The notes under the pieces were generated by a model, which saw only the letters and a list, made by a program, of their open reading frames with translations, was not told the origin of the DNA and made no database searches. The position numbers were made by a program, and so were the translations under genes. This document shows, piece by piece, positions 51,602-60,986 of a stretch of DNA of 64,000 bases. Origin of the DNA: Hofstenia miamia (taxonomy: Eukaryota > Xenacoelomorpha > Acoela); assembly GCA_004352715.1 (NCBI GenBank), contig SCFE01000096.1:1171829-1235828 (forward strand). Reading direction: 5' to 3'. The stretch's first letter is position 1. Each line of letters opens with the position of its first letter.

Positions 51602-52024
51602 ACAGTGCTGCGCCTAAGTATCCGGATACTAAGCTTTACAAATTGTTTTACACTATGTAAGAATTTATACAGAAGATTCCATTGCATCGCAAATGTATAG
51701 GAAAGTTTCATCATTGTAATAGGATTTTAACAAACTTTGAGTGGCAATATTTTTGAAACTTTTGAGTACGTTCATACAAAAAATTGCCAATATACTAAAA
51801 CTTTTCACGCTGAATTTGATTTTCTTGTTAAAATTTACATGCCTTGCTTATTTATAGATAGTTTTTAAGGAGCTCATTTACAGGATGCAAACTAGCTTTC
51901 GGATAAATATTCAGAAAAAAAATTGAAGATCATAGTGCCAAAATTTATGCATTGTAAGAAATCGAAGACTACCGTTTATCAGTTAAGAAATAATTTGTCA
52001 AGTGTGGCGCCGGATACTGTGCAT
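51602..52024. mobile_element. Tc1-like MITE, about 420 bp
   Basis: The left end TACAGTGCTGCGCCTAAGTA and the right end GTGGCGCCGGATACTGTGCA resemble Tc1/mariner termini, with an indel between the arms. The interior 51690-51870 ('aataggattttaacaaactt', 'acgctgaatttgattttctt', 'agatagtttttaaggagc') aligns with the foldback element at 54.4-55.3 kb, so the two are related. No transposase is present. Confidence 0.55.
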
Positions 52025-52361
52025 GAAACATTAAATCATTGACTGAATAATTATCATTGGTAGATGCATTGAATATATTAATATTGACATAATTTTGAAA
52101 CCATATTCAAATCCAAAATTTAACATCTATTGTTCAATTTCGATACTTGCCTTAACAATAAGAAAAAATACTTAAATTTGGGATTTTGTTGAAACAATAA
52201 AAATTTTAAGATTTCTATGAATAAAATCCAAGTCAGACACTGGAATAGGAGTATTATAATATTGCTGTGGAAAACTATTAAATATATATCATATTTAGCG
52301 AGTAATTGTTTCACTATTGCTATCATTATAGTGGGGTTGATTCGGTAGAAATACATATAAA

Positions 52362-52365
<4 letters not shown>

Positions 52366-52398
<33 letters not shown>
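52366..52398. repeat. (TA)n microsatellite
   Basis: TA tract in the intron. Confidence 0.95.
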
Positions 52399-52401
<3 letters not shown>

Positions 52402-53350
52402 TTTGTTTCTATATCAAGTATTACAACCTCTTAAACATTGAAATAATAGCCCACCAGCTTCATTCGTAATGCCTATTTTGATCTCATTTGATTTAAGAAT
52501 ATAATTAATATTGTACATATATAGGACACAAATTTTCAAATATAATCAAATAAGTAATCAATAAATTATAAGAGAATTTCAATCAAATTACTGGACGCAT
52601 TTAGTGTTGCTTAGTTTTTGAATGTTTGAGGCGCATATTTCCAAATTGAGAGCGATGTATGGGATCGTTCCAAACTAAGACAAATGCGGAATTGTATTTC
52701 AAACACCAAAAGAGATTTATGGTATTAAAATAGTTCTATAGTGCAAAATGCACCCAAAACTGTCGAATTATATGAATATTTAATAACCTCCAAATAAATT
52801 CGAAAATGATCATTCATAAATTATATTCGTCATAAGATACAATAACATTCAACGACGACAAATTGCATAAAACTAATTAGTGAGAATTTACACTAATATT
52901 CATGAATATGATAAAACAAATATTCTCTAGTACTATGAGATAATTTGTAATAAAAGTCTAACAAACAACCGTACATTATTTCCTGTTTGCAGACAATTCT
53001 GCTAAATATAGAAAGAAATCAAATAACTATAATAAATACCACTGATTGATTGTGGGAAAACATTAATGTTAATAATGTCGACAAACAAACCTCAAGGACC
53101 AAGAAGAAAATTAAAAAGAATTAGCTATTTCGAAGAACTTTGATGGTATCAACTCCTAGAAATCAAAGAATTTGATATTTTCAAAGCACTTTAAAAAATT
53201 AAGAAAATAGTTTGCTGCGACACTTGTTTTCAACATGTGCTAAAAATTAGTATGGATTTAAGAAATATAAAACTTCCTATGTTAAAATGAATTTCACAAT
53301 AAATATAAATTAAGTTCAAAATCAAATAACATGTGTGTTATATTACGCAC

Positions 53351-53522
53351 CAGATGCGGTTGACATAACACCGGGACTTGATAGCGTACTGCGCTGCTCA
53401 CGATTCAAAGATGCGGTTAGCGCACCCTGGCGGCGTGCTTCAGCCTCGGCTTTTATAGTTTTGAGGTAATGTTGCTTGGAACGCAGAGCTTGCATTTCTT
53501 CTTCATAACGCCGCTCCATGTC
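53351..53522 (-). CDS. Exon 2 of unidentified gene, coiled coil
   Basis: The exon is 172 bases between acceptor ATCAAATAG and donor TCTG|GTGCGT, entered in phase 0 and left in phase 1. It encodes DMERRYEEEMQALRSKQHYL, KTIKAEAEARRQGALTASLN and REQRSTLSSPGVMSTAS. The first 33 residues are strongly charged, with Met/Leu/Ile at heptad spacing, and extend the DIDYIE end of exon 1 into one short coiled coil, a likely dimerisation segment. A Ser/Thr-rich stretch follows. The GC content is much higher than in the surrounding introns, which supports purifying selection. The helix faintly recalls SARAH-type or kinase-tail coiled coils, but this is not enough to name a family. Confidence 0.78.
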
Positions 53523-54438
53523 CTATTTGATAATATCAGTAAAGTACTCGGTCAAAATACTACATGTGATTATATTACGATCGCGGTAAATGCAAACACT
53601 TCACTTTCTGTATATACAATTATTTATGGCCATATATTAAACAAAAACAAAAAGAGTGTGTATCATAACCTTTCGATAACTTCAACTGCATTTATATTAT
53701 TAATATAACTTTCATTTTTACAATAGCTAACAACAATGCGGTGGTTTGATTTGACTTGTGTTATTATATTAACTGCGTAATCAGGCAGAGGCGAAAAGGC
53801 ATTCTTCTCAACGTTAATTTTCCAATGGTTGCATTCAATTTAATCTTTGATGGTGAAATGTTAAAATAAAAATATTAGGAAGTTAGCAATTGTTTCTATA
53901 TTTATTAACTATTTAATGAAAGGAATTCACTTAAATTGAGTTATTTGAGAAAGTTCGCCGCGGTTTGTCCAAAATAATGTCTTGCTATAATTTCTTATCC
54001 ATTATGTTTTCCGAAATGCTATTTACAATTCGAATAAAGTATATGTTTTCTCATTCGAAAATCCAAATATGATTACAGCATTATATAACTATATCCATGC
54101 TTTCTTAACAAATAATATCAAATGTCATAATTACATGGTAAATATATTATAAATTTATACCAACTTAGTGTTATTTTGCACACGCTTTGAACAAACCAAG
54201 TAATGCGAATGAGGAATAACACTTTTATGCTTTAACATAATACCAAATACACTAATTTAAGCTGGGTAAACATGGTTTGGTGAATTTTCAAAAAATATTG
54301 TGTATTCAAAGAGGGAAATGAATTTGGTATTGGAATTATTGGTTAGGAAAATTGCAGCCTTCGAATTCCGGCAATTTTTCTAAGAAGGTTATAATTCAAT
54401 TTCTAAGTTGTATTATAACTGCATATATATATATATAC

Positions 54439-55253
54439 CTGGTCATAAGTATTGGCACGCTCATCTTCACAATTTATTTCCTGCAATGATTAACAAAATA
54501 ACTTTGATTTTTAGCACTAGGCTTAAGTTTGAAATTGTGAACTCAAATTTTCATGTAAACTTTTAATAAAAAATTTTAGTTTTCCTCCAATTCCCCTGTG
54601 AAGGGGGACCCTAAAATCTATCTCCATAAATATACATGCTATGTAAATTATAGAGAAAAAATCGAGTTTAGCGTAAAAAATTTAGTTTATTGTAAACGTT
54701 TTGCATAAATGTCTCAAAAGTATTGCTACCTAAATTTTGCTAAAATCCCATTACATTAATTGATTTTACATCAAAATTAGCAATGTAATAGGATTTTTAC
54801 AAACTTGCACTCTCAATAATTCAAAATCTTCTGAATGAATTCGTACACAAAATTTTGAATAAGGAACTTTTTGACGCTAAATTCAATTTTTTCATTATAA
54901 TTTACATAGCATGTATATTTATGGNTGAGGTGTGGATTGAGGTTGCTGCTCAAGACCACTGGCGTAACTGCGAGGAATGAATTCGTACACAAAATTTTGA
55001 ATAAGGAACTTTTTGACGCTAAATTCAATTTTTTCATTATAATTTACATAGCATGTATATTTATGGAGATAGTTTTTAGTTCGCCCCTTCACAGGGGAAT
55101 TGGAGAAAAACTAAATTTCTTATTAAAAGCTTACGTGAAATTTGAATTCACAACGCCAAACTTGAGCCTAGTGCTAAAAATCAAAGTTATTTTGTTAATC
55201 ATTGCAGGAAATAAATTATAAAGATGAGTTTGCCAATACTATTTACCAGAACT
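54439..55253. mobile_element. Foldback Tc1-like MITE with very long inverted repeats
   Basis: The left arm starts beside TA repeats with CCTGGTCATAAGTATTGGCA and the right arm ends TGCCAATACTATTTACCAGA + ACTG. The arms stay complementary for roughly 250 bases (for example 'atttatttcctgcaatgatt' on the left and its complement on the right, then 'caattcccctgtgaaggg'). TATTGGCA-type termini next to TA are typical of Tc1-like elements. A single N at 54925 splits the interior. Bases 54833-54924 recur at 54975-55066, so the apparent length of 815 bases is inflated. Confidence 0.7.
54833..55066. repeat. 92-bp duplication around a single N, with 49-bp odd insert
   Basis: Bases 54833-54924 and 54975-55066 are the same. 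Between them lie one N and a 49-base GC-richer stretch (54926-54974) that matches neither arm of the foldback element. This looks like an assembly join. Confidence 0.75.
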
Positions 55254-56569
55254 GTATATATATATAAACCCTAACGTCGAAATGGTTCCTCGATACGTTT
55301 TTAAAAAGAAAACTAATACTATAATTGAATACATCCTCGTTGCATCTGTTTGTAGCATCTTGCTCCAATGGAATGAGCTATAGGTCATATAATTGAATGC
55401 TTAAAAAATTGTTATTTAAACATAATAGAATCTCGTGAATGTTTTGTTGTTTTACTAACATTATAAAAATATCGTTTCTACTCACTTATGAAAAGAGCTA
55501 TAACGGCAGGAATGGGAAGCAATTATTAGCATTTAAAATAATCAAAGAATACTTTGAAAATGGAAAAAAAACATCTTAACTGTCATTACATAGCAATAGA
55601 GAAATGCTTCAGCAAATTCTCATATAAAACCACAGAATTACTGCTTAAAATAAGTGTAGTTCGTGTTTAGAAAATTAAAAAAACTCATTCTCTTCATGTT
55701 TGATTTACAAATCATGAATAGATTAATAATTTATGTACATTTATTATGTTATCATTTTAAAATGAAGTAATTTCCCTCCATTTTCGTGGTTTTTCACCAC
55801 ATGACCTTCCTTAGCATACCTCCTCTCCCACGTGCGCTGTTGTTCAAAGAATCTTTATCGATTGCTGTCCCCAATTTGCAATTCTAACCTGTAATTATAA
55901 ATAAAGAATTTTCATCATACAATTCCATCCATTTAATATCTAAGAAAATTGCAATCATTGTGTGGCCTAATCACGAACTGAATCACAGTTTTAATGTGTG
56001 AGCGTGGTTCAAGCAGACATTCAATAATCAAAGCTATTTCTTTGCACACACAAATATATTCTGAAGATTAGAGTAATGAAACAAAATTAGTTGTATCATA
56101 TATTTCCTTCCCCATGCATAGATTTTAGTGTACTAAGAGATTAAGTTTTAATATGTTCGAACCACCGTATATACTTTGATATAGGTTAAATATAATAAGA
56201 TATTTTCAAATATCAAGAAAGTTATGAAATGAAATACGTGACGATTTTCAAACCAAATTTAGCAACTGGCAGTGTTGGAAGCTGATTGAGCTTATTGGTT
56301 TCAATGACGTTAATCTTAGTGGTTCCGCACACCTTAACCAAGTTTATTCAAACCTAATACATGCTGTAACTGAAAACTATTGATGTTTAAAAGTTATTCG
56401 AATTGTCATGCATAACATTGTTTTGATTTATATTTTGTGTATAGATTATTTTTTATGTATTTAGCAATGCATTTACTTTAATTATAAATATTTTACACTG
56501 CAAGTAATTGATTTTCCGAAACTATTGTGATTCAATTACGAGTACGTGGGTTCAATTTTACATGTTGTT

Positions 56570-56570
<1 letters not shown>

Positions 56571-56625
<55 letters not shown>
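56571..56625. repeat. (TAA)n microsatellite at 5' side of retrotransposon
   Basis: About 18 perfect TAA triplets immediately precede the retrotransposon coding sequence. Confidence 0.95.
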
Positions 56626-59447
56626 GAAACAGCAGAAATAGCAGCTGTTGAAACAGAGGCAGCAATCAGGGAAAGGATGAAGAAAGAAATAAAAAACATA
56701 AGTAGGTTGCCAGTACCAAGAGGCATTGAGAGAAGCAAGATAGCAGTAGAAACAGCAAAGGTTAGCAAAGTATTAGAAAGGATAGATGCTAAAAGTGTAA
56801 CAGAGATAAACAGGGTAGTGTATGGAGGCGCATGAGAGGTGCTGAAGAATGTAGGCATTGACATAAAGAAGAAAAGACGACAAGAGAAAGGAGACAGAAA
56901 GCCAGCATGGAAGAGAAGAATTGAGAATAAAGTGGCAAAGATTAGGCAGCAATTAGGGAAGATCAGGACAAGTAAGGCAGTACAGGGCAGGTGCAGGGTA
57001 GGTAAGGGCAAGACTATAGAAACTGCAAGAGAAGAGCTTAAGCAGAGATTAGTTGCAGAAGCTGAGAAACTGAGAAAATATAGGACAAGGGCAAAGCAAT
57101 CAAGAGACAATATGAAGTTTGAGATCCAAGAAGGAAGATTCTACAAAGAACTAGATGCAGGAGAAAAGGCTACAGCTAAAGCAGGTGAGGACGCAGTAAG
57201 GTTCTGGGAGAATATATGCGGAAGTACGGGACCAGAGATAGAGAGTGTGCAGATGCAGAAGGAATTCAGGCAAGAAAAAGAAGCAATCACAACTGCAAAA
57301 CTGAAGGAGGCTTTAAAGAAGATGAAGAACTGGAAGGCGCCAGGCAGAAATGAGGTACATGGGCATTGGCTGAAGAAGTTCACAAGTGTTCATCAGAGAC
57401 TAGCAGTAGCATTGGAGGAGTGTGTGGTGAGTGGGTGCCCAGAGTGGATGGTAGTGGGAAGGACATATCTGATACGAAGGACCCAAAGAAAAGTAGCGAG
57501 GCAAGCAACTTCAGGCCAATAACATGTCTGCCAACAACTTGGAAATTTCTAACTTCTATGATTTCAAGTAGGTTGGCATGTTACTTTGAACAGAACAGGT
57601 TGATACCAGAAGAGCAGAAGGGAGGTAGGACAAAGACGAGAGAATGCAAAGATCAGCTGTTGATAGACCAGGCAGTGGTGGAGAATTTTAGAAGAAGGAA
57701 GACAAACTTAGCAATGGCATGGATAGGCTAAGGAAGGCATATGACAGCATATCACATAGGTGGGTATTGAGGACGTTAGAGGCCAATGGAGTTTCACGGA
57801 AATGGGTTGAGTTTCTAGAGAGGGAGATGGGAAAGTGGCAGACTGAGATAGACGGACACAGGTTGAGGTTTAGGCGAGGCATATTCCAGGGAGACAGCTT
57901 AGCGCCATTAATGTTTGTAGTTAGCTTAATCCCCATCACAGAAAAGTTAAAGGAGACAGGTATAGGGTATAAGTTGGAGAAGAATGGTAGAGTAGTGAGT
58001 CACCTGTGGTACATGGACGACCTGAAGATGTATGCTAGTTAAAGGAAGATGTTGCAGAAGCAAGTGAAGACAATAGAGAAGGCAAGCAGAGATTCTGCGT
58101 TGGAATTTGGATTAGGTAAGTGTGCGACAGTGACAATGACCAGAGGCAAGTGCATAGATAGAGATTGTTTGAGGACGAATAGTGGGGATAAGATTGAAGA
58201 AGTCAAAGAGGGGTACAAGTACTTAGGTGTGATAGAGAAAGATAAAACAGATCACGAGGAAATGAAAACAAGGTTAAGAAAAGAGTACAAGAGGAGAGTA
58301 AGGAAAGTACTACAGAAGTCAGCATTAAATGGGCAGAATAGTATAAAGGCAATTAACACCAGTATTCGACAGATATTCGGCAGGAATAGTTAGGTGGAAC
58401 AAGAATGAACTGAGAGAATTAGACGGGAGACAAGGAAGATGCTAGCAGCAGAGAGAGCATTCAATTTCAATGGAGATGTAGATAGGCAGTACATGGCAAG
58501 GGAGGGAAATGACTGCTAAGTGTACAGGAAGCAGAAGCACTAGGGTTAAAGGAATATGTAGAAGAGCAATCTAAGGGGTCCGTACTGGAGGTCCCTAAGG
58601 AGTTAACGAAAATAAGAACTGAGATTGAAGGAAAGAAGGCGTACCAGAGTAGGATGGAATCAGAGAGACAAACAAGGTATAGGCAGAAGGTGATGCATGG
58701 AGAATTCTGGAGGAACACAGAAATGTGTGACAGAGAAGAGAGCAACAAGTGGTTAAAGAAGGAAGGACTGAAAAGAGAAACAGAATCACTGATAATCGCA
58801 GCAAAGGAGCAAGCAATAGGAACAAACTGGATGAAGAAGCATATAGACAGAGGAGTAGAAGTAAGTGATAAGTTTAGGCCATGTAAGAAAGAGGCGGAGA
58901 CAGTAGATCATCTGATAGCAGGGTGTGAGAAGTTGGCGCAGAATGATTATAAGCTCAGGCATGACAATGTGTGAAGAATGGTACACGGGAGTTTGAGCAA
59001 TATGCATGGGTTAGCACCAGGAGACAAGTGGTATGAGCACAAGCCACAGGGCGTCATAGAAAATGAGAAGGTTAAGATACTGTGGGAATTCAACATACAT
59101 GTACAGACAAGCAAGGTAATAGAAGCGCGGAGGGCAGACATAGTAGTAGTAGACAAAGAGACAGGAATGTAGAAAGCAAGGAGAAAGAGAAGATAGACAA
59201 GTACAGGGAGTTGGCAGTGGAAATAGAATGGATGTGGAAGTTAAAGAATGTTAAAGTAGGAGGCGTTGGGAGTACCAAAGTGGGGAGGAGCAGTAGCCCA
59301 GACGGCAGCATTGTTAGGAACAGCTAGAGTCCTGAGGAAAGCTCTCAGACTCTCTGGGAACTGGTGAGTTCCCTGACCTGAGAGGGATGCCTGCATGAAG
59401 CTGTGAGAAGAAATAAATATAATAATAATAATAATATTAATAATAAG
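56626..59447 (+). mobile_element. RLE-type non-LTR retrotransposon (R4/Dong-like), nearly complete but broken
   Basis: One ORF of roughly 900 codons can be followed through five or more breaks. The N-terminal helical region begins near 56630 and has an in-frame TGA at 56833. GRFYKELDAGEKATAK is followed by NWKAPGRNEVHGHWLKKF near 57330. The RT begins with NFRPITCLPTTWKF after a frameshift near 57470, and another one-base shift near 57720 precedes RKAYDSISHRWV. RRGIFQGDSLAPL is next, and the catalytic YMDDL lies at about 58012-58026. In-frame stops or shifts follow at 58040 and 58385. The knuckle near 58868 reads DKFRPCKKEAETVDHLIAGC, with Phe replacing the first Cys. The restriction-like nuclease core is EARRADIVVVDK near 59130, after which coding sequence is lost. 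A 3' UTR with two hairpins and a (TAA)n tail follow. It lies antisense in an intron and is not functional. Confidence 0.88.
59327..59373 (+). ncRNA. 3' UTR hairpin pair of the retrotransposon (long copy)
   Basis: Hairpin 1 (59327-59352) pairs GAGTC/GACTC and TGAG/CTCA. Hairpin 2 (59356-59373) is a perfect GGGAACT-GGTG-AGTTCCC stem-loop. The first is identical to the one at 2975-3000; the second keeps pairing there through G-U pairs despite substitutions. Confidence 0.55.
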
Positions 59448-59469
59448 GCACAGATTGGTTTATCACAGT

Positions 59470-60624
59470 TCTAGTCACTCTACCATGCTCATAAAATTGA
59501 AGAACCCTTCCAGAGATGAGGAATCAGAATCAGTGCTACGATACTCTGTAGTTAAATTTAGATCTAAAAATGAACAAAGAACATTTGACAGAACGAATAG
59601 ATATTCATTATAAGCAGAAAGAGCATTAAATCTAAATGGAGGTCTGCCTTGATTGGACAGGTGAAGGCAGTAAGGATACAAATTATTGTTATGTGTTAAG
59701 GAAGTAGAAGAAAAGACAGAATATGAATAAAGGGATTACTGTTGAAGTTAGTAAAGTTGAGAAAGATTAGAATAAAGAGAAGGCATGCCAGTGCATGACA
59801 AAGCTAGAACTAGAATTAAGTTATAGTTAGAACGCAATGCAAAGAAGAATGAAAAAGAAGTTAACAGGCGTGAAGTGAAAAACTCAAGCTCTGTTAATCG
59901 CAAAGCAAGAACAACCAATCAGGACAAACTTGGTGATGAGGCATATGAACAGAAAAGCTATAAAAATTCACAAGTGTAGGCTATGCAATAAAGAAGTAGA
60001 TACAGTATGTTATCGAACATCATGACGTGAAAAATTGCCTCAACATTAGCATAGACTCAAATATGGGAAAATAGAATGTATGGCACCATGGATCTCAAAC
60101 AAGTCTTATTGATTAGAAGCCCAAGATAAATTTTGTCAATATAAACTAAAGGTAATAATAGAAGGGCAGAATGATACTTGAGAAGGTGATACGTACAGAA
60201 AGCAGAACATAATGGTATAAGCCTAAACGACAGGTAGTCATAAAGAATGAGAAGCTAAGGCTACGGTGGGATTTCAACATACAGGCAAGCAAGCTTAAGC
60301 AGAGATAACTAAGCAATTGTGTTGGAGAATAAAGAAAGAATGAAACAGTGACAAACAGCATAATCAAATGAGAGAGATGCAGAAAGTAAGGAGAAAGATA
60401 AGCCCGACAAATAAAGAAAAGAAATAGAAAGGCAATGGAAGTTGAAAAAAAATTGAAATAATCGTAAGAGTAGTTGGAACACTTTCTAGCAGTAAGAGAA
60501 TATGAGGAATGCTGGAATCTTAAGGTAAGATCGTAGAATCTTTAAAATGATCTGAGAACCACACCAATAACAGTCGGTACAAAAAATAATGATAATAATA
60601 AAAACAATAACAAAATAATAACAT
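59470..60624 (+). mobile_element. Older second copy of the RLE retrotransposon, 3' part
   Basis: Starting about 20 bases after the (TAA)n tail of the long copy, the sequence aligns with its 3' third. LRYSVVKFRSKNE near 59535 matches the conserved block after the RT. 'gagcattaaatctaaatgga' matches 'gagcattcaatttcaatgga' at 58.45 kb. 'agcaagaacaaccaatcagg', 'aagtgtaggctatgcaataa' and 'aagaatgagaagctaagg' match the knuckle and nuclease region. It is much more diverged than the copy at 2.2 kb and ends in an AAT/ATA-rich tail (about 60581-60624). No intact frame remains. Confidence 0.75.
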
Positions 60625-60697
60625 ACATATAAATTTAGTAAGAGTGTCAATCTACCGACAAATCATGCAAACCTGATGATGGAATTTTAAACAATAC

Positions 60698-60986
60698 CTC
60701 GATGTAGTCTATATCCGATGACAGTTCAGTATCAAAAATGCTGCTTTTATCAAAGCTTTGAGGTGAAGTTGCACCTCCATACGAAGATGTTCGATCTTGG
60801 ATGGAGTTTGTCATTGAACCAAATGAATCAGAACGAGGAGGGGCGATAGGCAGTTTCGTTTGTTGCCATGATTCTGATCGTCGTAATGAAAAATCGACTG
60901 ATTCTGAAATCGTGGGTGGGAAATAATGAGACGTGGGTAACGATCTACGCATCATTTCTGTACGGAATGGAGAAATTAATGAACTT
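60698..60986 (-). CDS. Exon 1 (most upstream recognised) of unidentified Ser-rich gene
   Basis: The exon is 289 bases: one base completes an incoming codon, 96 codons follow, and it leaves in phase 0 at donor ATCGAG|GTATTG. The acceptor is TTTGAATTTTAG. It reads SSLISPFRTEMMRRSLPTSH, YFPPTISESVDFSLRRSESW, QQTKLPIAPPRSDSFGSMTN, SIQDRTSSYGGATSPQSFDK and SSIFDTELSSDIDYIE. Repeated basic-Ser sites (MRRSLP, LRRSES, PRSDSF) suggest a regulated, disordered scaffold or kinase substrate; that is inference. The upstream exon that would supply phase 2 was not found between 61 and 64 kb. The longer open frame past the donor is intron read-through. Confidence 0.75.

Larger units (their letters stand above)
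45953..53350 (-). other. 7.4-kb intron of the minus-strand gene
   Basis: The intron contains a Penelope relic, a LINE relic, a degenerate short-period repeat, a copy of the dispersed repeat and a Tc1-like MITE, all listed separately. The remaining AT-rich stretches (for example 46.9-48.5 and 50.5-51.6 kb) show no exon-like sequence. Confidence 0.55.
53523..60697 (-). other. 7.2-kb intron of the minus-strand gene
   Basis: It holds the foldback Tc1-like element (54.4-55.3 kb) and two RLE retrotransposon copies (56.6-60.6 kb), all antisense or neutral to the gene. The stretches 53.6-54.4 and 55.3-56.5 kb show nothing recognisable. Confidence 0.6.

Noticed and set aside
56532-57110. 192-codon minus-strand ORF
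   Set aside because: It is the reverse shadow of the retrotransposon ORF plus the (TAA)n tract read as poly-Tyr.
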